From: Bombyx mori
Lineage: Eukaryota > Arthropoda > Insecta > Lepidoptera > Bombycidae
Reading direction: 5' to 3'
Assembly (NCBI RefSeq): GCF_030269925.1
Contig: NC_085128.1
Span: 3,288,501-3,352,500, forward strand
DNA: 64,000 nucleotides
In this document: one piece after another, positions 48,071 to 60,100 of the stretch
How the letters are laid out: each line of letters opens with the position of its first letter
Position numbering within the stretch: the first letter of the stretch is position 1
Program-made: the position numbers and the translations under genes
The notes under the pieces: model-generated
Seen by the model: only the letters and a program-made list of their open reading frames with translations
Databases searched by the model: none
Told to the model about the DNA's origin: nothing

Positions 48071-48780
48071 TTCGCTATACTACCTATAATAATAAACAAT
48101 ACTAAAACAGAACAGTATATTCTAGACTTTCTAGAAAATTCATCTATTTGCAGGACTGATGAACCGTGATGTCGTACATTTTAATTCCACGCCTATTTTT
48201 TCTGAACAACAGGTCGTCCGTCAAATCTATTCGTTCACACGAAGGCGAGTTCCGTCTCGGAATCGCCCCCAGCATCAATTACATTTATGATACGATGTGA
48301 AAGTCAAAACGTCGTCGAGCACTTTTCAAAAGAACTTCGAACTTTTTCATCTAATTACACGTAATGTGTGAACAGATAAGTGCTTTAAACGTTCAATTAT
48401 GTGCTCATCGCTTATCTCGTTTGTCGATCATTGCAATAGCTGAGAAGCGCATGTTATGAAAACGTATCGCAATCGCACAGACGGCGTCGAATTAAACAAA
48501 CATGTGGAGCTGTAGAAATTTATTAGGCGCATATGAAAGCTATTTGCAATGCAAATTAATGCCAATATAAAGCGTCTAATACCATAGTCAATGATACGCC
48601 AAGATGAATCATTTTATATATTACACGTATTATCTCTTTTGTTTTATTATTGATATTTACAAAACATTTGAAAAAAGGGTCTATAGAATTTTTTAAGTTT
48701 TAAAAAATAGGTTGCTTTTCGACTATTACTTAGTATTTTTTGAAATAGATAAATTGGTTAAAACCTTCTTTGATAATAAG

Positions 48781-48923
48781 TGTCTACTGGAGTCATAAGG
48801 CCGCATATTCAATTTTATTGTAATCAATTGTCCCTGCCTTCAAACTGGGATTGGTTTGAGGCAGAAACAGGCAGAATGGTGACACCTATCCGTGCTGGCT
48901 TACAACATTCCGTGCCACCAGTG
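48781..48923 (-). repeat. Diverged SINE remnant
   Basis: CCTTCAAACTGGGATTGG, GAGGCAGAAACAGGCAG and GTGACACCTATCCGTGC, ending GCCACCAGT, are an old inverse SINE 5' half. Confidence 0.65.
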
Positions 48924-49038
48924 TATGCTTGGATGACTAAGGCCGTACGCTGTTATAATAGCAGTCAGGGATAGGTGCAACCCATTCACCAGAGAATCTC
49001 TTACTTTCCTTTTACGTATATTATATCCTCTTTCACAT

Positions 49039-49216
49039 TCAGTGTGCTTAGTGAGAGTTTTTAACGTACTCGATCGCGTAAAAGTTAAGTCAAATTTGTA
49101 TGCAGTTGGAACAGCGCCCCTAGCGGCAAACGTAAGCAAACGTTCTAATTCCATACAAGTTTGAGTTAACTTTTACGCTATCGAGAACATTAAAATACTC
49201 GCACTAAACACACTGA
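49039..49216. mobile_element. Palindromic MITE
   Basis: Two arms of about 70 bp, 49039-49114 and 49145-49216, are inverse complements with some mismatches. Ends are TCAGTGTGCTTAGTGAGAG and its counterpart, and the arms share GCGTAAAAGTTAA. The loop is GCGCCCCTAGCGGCAAACG. The whole can fold into one long hairpin. A chance minus-strand frame of 84 codons crosses it. Confidence 0.82.
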
Positions 49217-49302
49217 TCCCCTTTAACACTAAAATAAACTCGATAGATACAATTTAGAAAATAATAATTAAGAATACTTAATCAGATCACGTCAAACAGC
49301 TA

Positions 49303-49428
49303 TTTTTTTTTTTTTTTTTTTATTGCCTTTGTAAGCAGACGGGCATACGGCCCACCTGATGGTGAGTGGTTACCGTCGCCCATGGACTTCAGCAATGCCA
49401 GGGGCAGAGCCAAGCCGCTGCCTACCGC
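49303..49428 (-). repeat. LINE 3'-UTR copy with a long A-tail
   Basis: Inverse copy starting with a run of about 19 T and TATTGCCTTTGTAAGCAGAC, and ending AAGCCGCTGCCTACCG. The long homopolymer tail suggests a young insertion. Confidence 0.9.
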
Positions 49429-49770
49429 TAATATGCAGTACGAAATATTTTGAGAAGTATTCCATCCGATGACATAACTCTTAATTTACTTGTTGGCCAC
49501 GAGCAGGAGTGGCCATAAAAGGTCATTAGAATAAATTTGTAGTAAAAAATCTAACTAAGGTCACATTAGCGAATTGAATAAAAAGAAGGTCAAGGATAGG
49601 GAACTACAAATAGAAAAAATGGTAAATTAAACAGGAGGAATATTCATACTATAAATTTTATAAACGGCTTTCCACAATGTAGTCAGAACGATGTAAATAA
49701 ATATAAATATGTAACATTTTTTTGTCACTTGAACTTGAAATTATTTTGCTACTCTGATAAAAAGAAAGAA

Positions 49771-49910
49771 TTTTTTTTATTGCTTAGATGGGTGGACGAG
49801 CTCTCAGCCCACCTGGTGTTAAGTGGTTACTGGAGCCCATAGACATCTATGACGTAAATGCGCCATCCACCTTGAGATATAAGTTCTAAGGTCTCAGTAT
49901 AGTTACAACT
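49771..49910 (-). repeat. SINE copy, truncated after 140 bp
   Basis: Inverse tail-proximal portion from TTTTTTTTATTGCTTAGATG to AGTTACAAC, where similarity stops abruptly. Confidence 0.88.
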
Positions 49911-50147
49911 TAGTAAAGCGCTTATTCTATTTGATATTATACCCTGTAATGTATTTTCATTTGCGATTCAACGTTTTTTTTTCTCAAATCCTCATATCTA
50001 CAACCCGCCTTATTCTGAGTAACCACTCCGTAACCAACGAAGGCCACAGATTTTTATGGAGAAGGGATTACTGGTGGCCCGAGCATCTTTCCAGTTTCAC
50101 CAGGACAGGTAGGCGCCAAAAGGATCAACCGGAAGGGAAGGACATAG

Positions 50148-50287
50148 ATATAACAATGTGAATGCATTCATTCACTTTGAGACATTAAGTTGAAGTCTCA
50201 ACTGTATTAACTAAACGCATGACTGTTTTGTGGCCGAAATGCCAGGACGGCGTTATTCGTGCGGCCTTAAAATACGTCCTACCACGT
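50148..50287 (-). repeat. Diverged SINE remnant
   Basis: ATAACAATGTGAATGCATTC, TTGAGACATTAAGTTGAAG and a TTCGTGCGGCC...CCTACCACG end follow the inverse SINE order. Confidence 0.55.
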
Positions 50288-50886
50288 CAAATTGAATAAA
50301 CGCTCTTACACGAATTAAGAAATTAATCTATATTTTGACCTGAACCACATCTGTTATCCTTGACCGGTCACAGCTCACAATCTGGCATTTCGTAAGTTTG
50401 GCAACATTGCACTTTCAATCTTCGGGAAGGAACCTAACTGCTATTTCACAATACCACGGGAGTCAAGGTCGGCAACGAGGTGTTGATTTAATTCAAAGTA
50501 ATAATACGTTGTACGAAATTAAGAGTTGGGCGGAGATTATATCTAGATGCAAATTTGTTTGCGTGATATATGATTTAATTGGCAGTCGCTCTTGACGTGT
50601 TGATTGTATCGTAATGGTTTCAAGTAGTTGATGCTATTATTATTTCCCGCCTAACGTCAATGCCTTGTCAACTTTTACGATGTTACAATGACTGACTCGA
50701 TGACATATACTCGTAATAGTAATTAGCACCCCTAATTCGTGGGTCGCGGATTCGTTTTTCAAATCGAACAAACATTGGAATTATAAACAAATTTGTTGGC
50801 CTTTTGTCTGAATGTTCAATATCCGTTATATATTTACTTAAACGTATACATCAGACGCTGGTTTCGACTCAGAACTGCTATATCCT

Positions 50887-51066
50887 AACCTGCCTATTTC
50901 TGCCATGAAGCAGTAATGCGTTTCGGTTTGAAGGGTGGGGTAGCCGTTGTAACTGTACTGAGACCTTAGAAGTTATATCTTAGGGTGGCTGGCGCATTTC
51001 CGTTGTGGATGTCTATGGGTTCCAGTAACCACTTAACACCAGGTGGGCTGTGAGCTCGTCCACACA
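50887..51066 (+). repeat. SINE copy, 5'-truncated
   Basis: Begins ACCTGCCTATTTCTGCC inside the body and ends GAGCTCGTCCACAC. The A-tail is replaced by ACACTTTGCAG. Confidence 0.88.
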
Positions 51067-52645
51067 CACTTTGCAGTAATATCTAAAACATTTACATAAG
51101 GGAGCTTTAAAGATTAAGCTTTGAAACAAATCATTGCTCGAACATTTTCTAATTCACAAGCTTTATGTTACGAACATCGAATGATAGACACTATCATTAA
51201 ATTCAACTAGATTGTGTCTCGAAGGTGAAAACTAGTGCATTCTATAAAGAGTAAATTACTACTTTGGTTACCGTATTAGGCGGAGCACCCACTGTGAGGC
51301 GAATACCAGATCTTGTACCGATAAATCGATTATTGATATTCTGGTATTATGTAAATTTAACGATAGATTTAGATTAAATAATTTTGATATTGCGATAGGG
51401 CTATTCGATTTTATACAATAACTAAACATTGTTATAGTTATTTTCGAAAACTCTTTATTGTTAGGATCTATTTTGACTGCGCAAAAGTATTAAATGTCTC
51501 TATTTTTGTTCTGGTCCAAACCTAACATAAACCGATCTACATTTCTAATGAAGATTAATCTTTTTGGTGCACAAAAATATATCTACTTAGATCTACGTAC
51601 TCTGAGAGGTGTTTTCCTGTCTAAAGCACGAAATTCGCGTCATATTTATATCTATTTATGTATGTAAAGAGTGCTTCTTTTTCCTTCTATAGCCTGTAGA
51701 CTGAGTCAGTTACAAGTCTAGATTTTGTATGTTGTATTGTATGTCTATTTTTGTATATCCTGTTATATATTATAGATAATCCACAAGACTTTAATATACA
51801 GTTTTCTAAGGATTTTGCGAGAGTGATCAGTTTTTGATACAAACTCATGATAATTCTTGTGCTAGTAAGCTTTTAGGAACTGATGCCCGGATAACAAAAT
51901 ATACCTGGGCTAAACTACTTGGGAACGAACTATTGCAACATCTAAGTTACTCCAATTAATTCAACAATTAAATGGTTGCCGGTTGCCTTTCTGCGGTGCG
52001 AGGCAAAAAAAATCTCCAAATTAATTTTTCGGGTTTTTATAAGTTAAAGCTTCTCTTCTTCTTCTAAAGTTAAAGTTAGAGAGCGGTTGTGATTAATACT
52101 TCGATGAAATCAATAAAGCGACACTATAAAGAAACATATGCGTACAATTATATCCTGCGAGAGAAAGAAATGAAATACGTCTAAAGCTGTCACTTCTATC
52201 ACATATTTATTGTACGCATGTTGTCTATTTGTCGAAGCAATAATGAAATAGGCTAATTGAATTTGAAATATAAACAAAATTTTTGAATTATCTTTCTTCA
52301 TAACGTATAACAACACCCTTTTATTGCTTTTACAACAATGAAGTCACAGCTTTAGAATTATGCAGATTACAGTTTTCCAGAGAGGGAGAAATAGACACTT
52401 GTGAAAGTAGACGAAGTTTGGTGTTTTAATATATTTTACTTGGATGTTACAATAGTTATTAGAACTAGCGAATGACGTCGTGATCTGTAAGATGACTATA
52501 AGGATGTTTAAATCCAACATGTAGGCATAAAATATTTCAAAGAAGTTTATACTTCATGTGTATAACGTTCGCGAACCACTTCCAAGACCAGAGAATTACA
52601 TAGTGTAATAAAAAATTAATTAGTAACAAGTACTAATAATTTTTG
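51067..52645. other. AT-rich, no gene seen
   Basis: No exon and no shared repeat recognised. 53076-54059 is similar. Confidence 0.5.
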
Positions 52646-52840
52646 CGTAATAAGTCGCGGTGGAAAATTATGGAAGGCGGCAATGATAGTTACCACTATC
52701 TCGTATGTTTTTGCCGAAAAGCAGACACGAAATTCGGTTTTGAGGGTAGGATACCCGTTGGGTAATAAAAATAAGGCCTCATGACTCATAAATGACACGT
52801 GTATTTGGGTGACGTCGTTGACGTTATGACATGTATAGAC
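52646..52840 (+). repeat. Very diverged SINE-like remnant
   Basis: GCCGAAAAGCAGACACGAAA, GGTTTTGAGGGTAGGATACC and GACGTTATGACATGTATAGA keep the order of SINE body blocks in plus orientation. Tentative. Confidence 0.5.
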
Positions 52841-52859
52841 AGATAGATAAGCTCAGATA

Positions 52860-53075
52860 TACGAGCTCACGATGCACCCGGTGTTGAAAGGTCACCGGAG
52901 CCCATAGATATCAACAGCGTGAACGTCATCATTCACCTTGAGGCATGAATTCTAAGTCTCAAGTTTATAGTAAAATGGCTGCCATCGCTTCAAACCGAAA
53001 CGCATTACTGCTTCTCGGCAGAAATACACAGGGTGATGGTACCTGCCCGTGGAATTCACAAGATACCCCACCACC
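52860..53075 (-). repeat. Diverged SINE copy
   Basis: An inverse copy is recognisable from GAGCTCACGATGCACCCGG, AAACCGAAACGCATTACTGC and ACCTGCCCGTGGAATTCACA. Divergence is clearly higher than in most copies, so it is an old insertion. Confidence 0.82.
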
Positions 53076-54059
53076 TCTTTAAAACCAGTGTACTTCATAA
53101 TTGCTGTTCCATTCCATCTTCAAAACTCAAATGTCTGACCGCTTCGTGTCAATCCAGTAATTACAATTAATTTATAATTTTCCGGCTTATTTTTTACTAC
53201 GAATAGCATCGTTTTCAGAAGAAAACTTTTATGAACACTCATATGAGAGATGCCTCAATATTTCACTTATAAGTGAGCTTCGGCATGTATTGCTGGATAC
53301 AAGCCGTTTTACAAGTTTTAACAAGAAGGCTTAGTATCATTCTCTTTACCCCCGATGACTATCATTTAGCATTAAGCATCCTTTGCCTGTATTTTTTACC
53401 TACGCAAATATTAATACAGTAAACATAAGTAACATTTTATTATTCAAAACTATAAATTTTTTGGTGTCGTCACCGTATTATTTGGTACGGTAACACGGAG
53501 CTTATAACAAATTGGTACCGTCATACACGGTCATATTTAATTTCCTGACCTTACGTGTGATGTCATACGGTAGATAAAATAATAATATTATAAATTATGT
53601 TTGTGGGTGGACTAACAAGTGACTCACGGAGGAAAAAAATGGCTTGGAGCAACCACGGATCGATGGTAATTGCACAAAAGTTCTTTCTTATCACCAGATT
53701 GGCTGTATGGCCCCCTGAGCCTTTGAAAATAATATTCATTACAATTAAATCGAAAACTCCTTTCGATTAGCAAGGTTGATTGGCCAGTACTACTTATTAA
53801 CATACAAACGTACATTCGCAATCACAAATCAACATCCCGTTACATACATTTTCACAGATTATAAACATCCTGACTATTAACATACAATACTCGTAATGAA
53901 GACAACAAAACTGTGAGAAATCTGACATGCGTACAGAAAAATGAAAATGGAAGGATCTTGTTATGATTCATTTGGTAATAGGGTTCCCAGATTTAAAGTA
54001 GCTATTGTCATTTTTATTCAGTTTTTAAGTAAATCTACTGTCGTTTATACAGAATTGAT

Positions 54060-54262
54060 GAACCCTAAAAAAAGTCTGTCGTCGAGTTTGAAAAAGTGAT
54101 AACGATAAGTCGATAACGATAAGAGAACACCGGCTGCACGCACGAAAAAGTGTCACGTTCCGCCTGAGCCAAAGCGTGCAAGCGAGAACGAGAAACAAGC
54201 GATAGAGAGCATAAAGATAGAGCACTCTCTTTCTCTCTCTTTATCTTCAATCGGTCGCTCAT
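54060..54262. other. CpG- and GA-rich module, copy 2 (inverse)
   Basis: Read inverse it shows GAGAGAGAAAGAGAGTGC, CTCGTTCTCGCTTGCAC, GCGGAACG and the 20-bp block shared with 5224-5243, in the same order. Two tandem TCGATAACGATAAG-like units lie beside it (54101-54124). Confidence 0.6.
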
Positions 54263-54865
54263 TGCTGAGGATCGTTACTCCGTACGATTCCGTCAACTTA
54301 ATAATTAATTTTCAATAAACTCCTTCTTCATACTTTACGAAATAATGATAATCCAGTGTTCTACTAAAACTATCGACCGTAAACCGAGTTTACAGACAAA
54401 TAATTATTTTATTATTATTATTTTAAACTAAAACTAACTTCGTACAAACCTGATTCGTGTCGTGGGTAACCTTAGTATGACGTCACGGTCTACCGATGTT
54501 TCCCGTGTGAGGATTCATGGTGAAACCACTTCATTACGCACTTAAACGTAATTTGATATAGGCTGCACTTATCTATCATTGTATTCATGGGAAAGGTAGT
54601 GAGTAAGACTTAAAAAAAAATAACTTTACGATTTCATGTGTTTTTACGGATAATTATTAATGCGCAGATAACAGAAGTTGTCGAGAGGGTGACTTCCCAG
54701 TTTTTTGTATTACCTCCCTGTTAAATAAATACCTAATGATAAGAATAATATTAAAATTTATTAAGATGACAAGCGTATTTCAGTAGTAGTGGTATGACTA
54801 GTAACTTGTAATTAGACTTTTATTATTTTTGTTATCGTTGAGAGGTGCGAAACGAGCACAGATCA

Positions 54866-55017
54866 TGGAAACGAGCTTACGGCTCATCTTCTATTCAGTG
54901 ACTATCGGAGCCCTTGGACATCAACAACGTAAAGGTCACCACCCACTTTCAGACATGAGTCTCAGTTCTATACTGCAACGGCTACTTCGCTTTTCAAACT
55001 GGAATCTACTACCGCTA
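54866..55017 (-). repeat. Diverged SINE remnant
   Basis: ACGAGCTTACGGCTCATC, CGGAGCCCTTGGACATCAAC and CTGCAACGGCTACTTCGC follow the order of an inverse SINE body. Confidence 0.7.
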
Positions 55018-55152
55018 GTAAATAAATAGCATTGAGTTACATATAGCTTCTATTCGTGTTGTTCATATATGTTAGTTTTCTAAGTTAGTAACAAGAAACT
55101 TAATTTATTGGTTGGTACAAATATTACATAAACTATATGTATACAAAAGAAA

Positions 55153-55245
55153 GTGGGCGGTATTCATGTTGTGATGTCCTCGGACTTCAGTAAGCAATTA
55201 ACACTTGGTAGGCATTGTCCTCGTCGTCTACCTACGCTGAGGAAT
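55153..55245 (+). repeat. LINE 3'-UTR remnant, diverged
   Basis: GTCCTCGGACTTCAGTAAGC and GTAGGCATTGTCCTCGTCGT keep parts of the family in order, with rearrangement. Weak. Confidence 0.4.
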
Positions 55246-55370
55246 TGTAATGTAATCTTCAAATATTATATTTAATTTAATTCCTTGGTTATTTATCAGT
55301 ATATTCTTAGAGCAATTCCAATCAAGCATTGACGCACATTTTTTTTAGTAAACCTTTTTTTACAGTAATA

Positions 55371-55600
55371 GTAGCTGGCTCGGCAAACGTTGTTTTGCCA
55401 TATAGATTATTTCTAGGAAAGATAAATAACCTAGATACCGACTCCAGTGCCATCTGCCGGGCTGATTTGTGAATCCAAACCAACCAGGGTGCCAACCCAA
55501 CCCAAACGCATACAAAAAAATCATTCAAATCGGTCCAGCCGTATAAGAGGAGTTCAGTGACAAACACACGCACAGAAGATATATATATATATATATACAC
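55371..55600 (-). mobile_element. Helitron, short inverse copy
   Basis: Inverse GTAGCTGGCTCGGCAAACG start, TTTCTAGGAAAGATAAATAA in the middle, and AATCGGTCCAGCCGTATAAG before a (TA)n tract. The CTAG terminus has changed to CTAC. The 92-codon minus frame here is fortuitous. Confidence 0.7.
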
Positions 55601-56596
55601 ACAGATATAAATATGACATCCATATAAGCGGTGAAAAGAACATCCGTTAAAATATGATATTTCTAATATTCACGTTATTATGGCCGAGTTATTTGATCAA
55701 GTTTTGATTTCATTGATCACGAATCACGTACTTTCATTGAAGCGACTTTCGCTGCGTTGATAAAATGTCGTTGACCTCTGATTCACGTATCTATGAGGCA
55801 CGAATTTATTTTTACCAAAAAACAACTCTAGTACGCCGTAATAGGATTGAACCCGATAAGCCCGTAACACGTCCATATCATAACAGGTCATGAAGCAATA
55901 CTTAGTAAATAGCAGTAAACAATCATACCGTGATTGTTGAACCGGTCGATTGTAATCAGCAGTACTGCAGCTCGCCTATACAGGCAGCAATTGACTATGT
56001 AAAGGTTTTATTGCACTCGTAAACACACTATCGAATGAGGCGATCTGCTATTGACAGTATAATTTTTAACTACTAACCGTCTAGCTGGTATTAACAATGT
56101 TAGTTTATCCAATTCTCAGGTTGATATTATGAGCTTTAACTTAAGCTATAACTGTAATGTAGAATTGACAGTTTCCTACTCTATTTCTGCCATGAAGCAA
56201 CCATGGTTTCCAGTTTTGAGAATGTTATGGTCGTTACACAATTATTACCAAGTGGGTTTGATATTTTCCCCCCACTTCGAGTATAAAGAAAAAAAAAAAA
56301 TGTCCAACTTTACAAGGAGAAAATAAATATCGCCCGTTACCTATATACCCGTTACCTAAATACCATAACATATTCCATTACATTCAGTAAATGTAAAGAG
56401 TCTGTTAAGGCGTAGTTTGAAAATGAACGGCGTGAAAATTATTTAAAATAATTTTATTGTTTACATTCAAATGGCATTAACATCAGAAGTGGGTGAAAAA
56501 TAAAAGGAGAAATTAGGCATTCCAGTTTGTAATACCATAAATCACTATGATACTACATTTCGAAGTCTATTTTCCAATTATATTATATAACGTCAG
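55601..56596. other. AT-rich, no gene seen
   Basis: A weak plus-oriented SINE echo (TATTTCTGCCATGAAGCAAC, near 56180) is the only feature noticed. Confidence 0.4.
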
Positions 56597-56702
56597 TCCT
56601 ACTCTTTCTACTCTTCAAACCAAAACCCATGACCGATTTGGGGCAGAAATCGGGAGGAATGTGGTATCTATCAATACGGGCTTACAATTCCCCCTACCAT
56701 TA
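56597..56702 (-). repeat. Diverged SINE remnant
   Basis: CTCTTCAAACCAAAACCCA, GGGGCAGAAATCGGGAGG and ATCTATCAATACGGGCTTAC match the inverse SINE order with many changes. Confidence 0.6.
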
Positions 56703-57083
56703 TTCAGCTCTGTCTTATTATTTCAAGCTCTATCTGATCTAATTATCTCGCAAGCTAAAACATATAGACGTATATACCTGTCTCTTTTTAATGTCGCTTT
56801 TTCGTTTCATCGAACTTCAAAAGTATTTTGAATAAAGAACACACGAGTCGAAACAAAACATCACTCACTACGTAACCCGACTGACCTATCAATATTTATC
56901 GAAACATTTTATCGATATCGACGTAATGAGATCGTTTAATGAAAGTATTTCCTACTGCGGATAATTGATACGGTTATGTTGCTTGGTAGCTAAGTTGAGG
57001 TTGGAGGTTAGAGGCTATTATGTAATGTTTTCATATTTACAAATTGAAATATAAGCTTCTCTGTGAATGATTATCGACATCTG

Positions 57084-57766
57084 AAACACACCGTTTTGTA
57101 CCGTATGTTCCATGGGGAGTGCTTTGAGGAATTATTCGAGATTTATTTATTTATTTATTTAATAAGTTGCACCAACAAAGTGATCATCAATACAAAACAT
57201 TGACAAATTGACAAAAGTTCATGGCAGATGTCACCTCAATTATAGGTGCAATCGACATTGCATTAACATCAAAAATAAAAATAAAATATACAGCTAAGAA
57301 TTGGATACATTTCATTCATTGCTTAAGATTAATGTAATTGGGAGATGATCCGCGACAGATTTTTCCTGTAAGTAGTGAGACAATTTGAAAAAACATCTAT
57401 TTCACTTAAAATAAGTTCAGCGCAATCGGACAACTCCGATGATACCATCATCTCGTTTTTACCATCGCACCGCCCGCCACCGGAGTAGAGTTCATCCATA
57501 CTACCTGGAGCCACTGCGGTCATCCACAGTGCGTTTCCAGAGATCTTTTTTGCCACGTACCATCCGGCTATGGAATGAGCTCCCCTCCACGGTGTTTCCC
57601 GAGCGCGATGACATGTCCTTCTTCAAACGAGGCTTGTGGAGAGTATTAAGCGGTAGGCAGCGGCTTGGCTCTGCCCCTGGCATTGCTGAAGTCCATGGGC
57701 GACGGTAACCACTCACCATCAGGTGGGCCGTATGCTCGTCTGCCTACAAGGGCAATAAAAAAAAAA
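57084..57766 (+). mobile_element. 5'-truncated LINE 3' end, interrupted by an insertion
   Basis: The reading frame at 57084-57140 ends FHGECFEELFE. After a 298-bp insertion the same frame resumes at 57439 as MIPSSRFYHRTARHRS and continues through FLPRTIRLWNELPSTVFPE and FFKRGLWRVLSGRQR. This is the C-terminal end typical of lepidopteran non-LTR retrotransposon polyproteins, after the reverse-transcriptase domain. The 3' UTR starts GGTAGGCAGCGGCTTGGCT and ends GGCAATAAAAAAAAAA. This copy identifies the short GGTAGGCAGCGG repeats elsewhere in the window as 3' UTRs of the same LINE. Confidence 0.88.
57141..57438 (-). mobile_element. Retroposon inserted inside the LINE copy
   Basis: It splits the LINE frame exactly between E (GAG, 57138-57140) and M (ATG, 57439-57441). 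Read on the minus strand it begins with an open frame, ending at 57329, that includes ELILSEIDVFSNCLTTYRKN and a stop. About 185 bp of AT-rich trailer follow, then an (AAAT)n tail at 57141-57160. The structure is that of a 5'-truncated retroposon with a coding end and a 3' UTR. I do not recognise the family. Confidence 0.7.
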
Positions 57767-58439
57767 CACAAAGTCGTATGGCCTATAACTTTTTGGATAG
57801 TTTTTTGCACGGATTCTAGTGGTAGTTCTTTTTTCTATTAGGGTTTTTAACCTCTTTGCTATTTAGACTATTAACTCTGGCTATGATGACTATAATTATG
57901 ACTTAATAAAACGCGAGCTTTAACCGTAAAAATAGTTTAATTATGTCTATGACTCGTGAAAACAGAAGAAAATACTTACAAAAATATCATTAGAATTAGA
58001 CATTAATTTAAATTATCATACGAGAGAATCTACACACAATCGGTGATAGTCACCGCGGGGCGTAACCTTATTTTGCTATAATAAATATATAAAAATGTGA
58101 CTATTATTATTTAAGCAAATGATGTTAATAAATGTTAAAACACGGATTGTTTCAGTTAGATTAGCTGGAGAATTGTGAGGTACGATGTCGTTTGGAAACG
58201 AATGTGAATAGAATAGAGATATATTATTACAGATAAAAGATGCAATCTTTTACGTACAAACGTAATACGAAATTTGCGAATCTTGCATGCATCTAATTCA
58301 CTTTCTTTTTTGTATATTGGCGTAGCTGATGGAGACTCGGTCCGCTAGGCATAGGCGAAGCTATTTGAACCCATAGAGAGTAATTTGAATGCATCGAGGC
58401 ATGATTTCGAAGTTTTACCTCGACTAAGGAATGTTCTAG
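57767..58439. other. AT-rich, no gene seen
   Basis: Nothing recognised apart from possible SINE-like words near 58320-58430. 59135-59899 and 60101-61089 are also without recognisable features. Confidence 0.45.
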
Positions 58440-58512
58440 ATTAGACCCTTGCTTCGGGGAGGTGGTCACGATCCTCATTATTGAGGAAACCGAAGCGAGA
58501 AGAAGAAGAAGT
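58440..58512 (+). repeat. LINE 3' fragment with (GAA)n tail
   Basis: GGTGGTCACGATCCTCATTA, TTGAGGAAACCGAAGCGAG and an AGAAGAAGAAGAAG tail match the trailer of the fragment at 63275-63400. Confidence 0.68.
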
Positions 58513-58894
58513 ATTTTATGAATAGATTGTAGTAGTAATACTGTTGGATGGGCGCCTCCTTATTTTCAACACAGTTTTGAATTTAAAGCTTACTCGCTTG
58601 TAACGCCACCTCTTTAGCATCCAATGAATCCTCCTTCAGGGCGCAGGAATTTAAAAAATCGATGATCAAAGAACTTAATTTTGAATTTGGAACTCAATCA
58701 CGCCCCGTTCACATTCCCGCTTCTTCATATTAAGCCTCACCTCTATCGTATCATACTAGAACCTTCTACACAACCCATATGGTGTAGCTATTTACTCGCC
58801 ACATCAACTGTCATTTACTTATTGATCACGCAAAACAAATATGCATACTGATTTAAACTTAAAAAGTTAAACAACACAATTTAAGATAAAAAAA

Positions 58895-59134
58895 ATATAT
58901 TGCTTAGTTGGGTGGACGAGCTCACAGCCCACCTGGTGTTAAGTGGTTACTGGAGCCCATAGACAACTACAACGTAAATGCGCCAACCATCTTGAGATAT
59001 AAGTTCTAAGGTATCAATATAGTTACAACGGCTGTCCCACCCTACGAACCGAAACGCATTACTGCTTCACGGCAGAAACAGGCTGGGTGGTGGTACCTAC
59101 CCGTGCGGACACACAAGACGTCCTACCACCAGTA
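58895..59134 (-). repeat. SINE copy, no head
   Basis: Inverse copy from an A-rich junction and TATTGCTTAGTTGGGTGG to CTACCACCAGTA, with scattered substitutions. Confidence 0.9.
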
Positions 59135-59899
59135 AGTAATAATAATACCATGTTAGGTAACAAGATACCACGTTACATGGCAGACAGTGTTCACATTGTG
59201 ATAATTGTAGGGTCCGTCAGCCGCTTAATATTAGTAGGAACGTGAGCTTCGTTCCAATATTTAGAGTAAAAATAAGGTCGTATATGATTATAAGAACATT
59301 TCTCTAGCTTCAATCAAAACGGAAAGCAAGATTGCTCCGCGTCATAAAAGTAATGTGGTACCAACCCGTCACAACGTAATACAGACCTCATCATTTAAAT
59401 GTTCGAAGTAGTATATCGTTTGACATAATTCAATCATTCGTTACTACATCCGTGTTTTGAAACTATTTTGTAACGACCATAAAGCTGATGCACACTTGAT
59501 GATCCACAGACAAACGTTACGAGTGTAAATTTAAATGATCGAACGGTACTGAGTCGCATCGAATCGATACTTAATATGTGCAATTACTAATCTCGATCGT
59601 ATTATTCGATAATTCATCGATAGCTCCCGAGAACTATAATTTATTTGTAGACCGTTTAATAGACGTATTCTTAACTATTGGACAAATTTCCTAACCCTTA
59701 ATGAAAGGAATAACTAATATTTTGCCAAAATCTGAATTTAAATCTGAAAATATTTTAATAACAACGTAATTTAAAAAGAAAAATACAGACAATAATCGTA
59801 TCGTCGACTACATGCACATAATTTTATTGTGACCTAAATTTTAAATGTAATTAAGATATATAAACAGTGTGTGCACCCATACTGCATACCTCGAAACAG

Positions 59900-60100
59900 T
59901 TTTTTTATTTATTGCTTAGATGGGTGGACGAGCTCCCGACCCCCCTGGTGTTAAGCGGTTATCGGAGCCCATTGACAACTACAACGTAAAAGCCACCACT
60001 CACCTTGAGATATAAGTTCTAAGTTCTCAGTTCTAACAGTACAACGGCTGCCCCACCTTTCTAACCGAAACGCATTACTGCTTCACGGCCGAAATAGGCA
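59900..60100 (-). repeat. SINE copy, truncated at the 5' side
   Basis: Inverse copy from TTTTTTTATTTATTGCTTAG to CGGCCGAAATAGGCA. The block that normally holds the ACCAGTA boundary is missing. Confidence 0.9.

Noticed and set aside
55582..55600. (TA)n tract near 55590 as a promoter
   Set aside because: It is the simple-sequence part next to a Helitron terminus.
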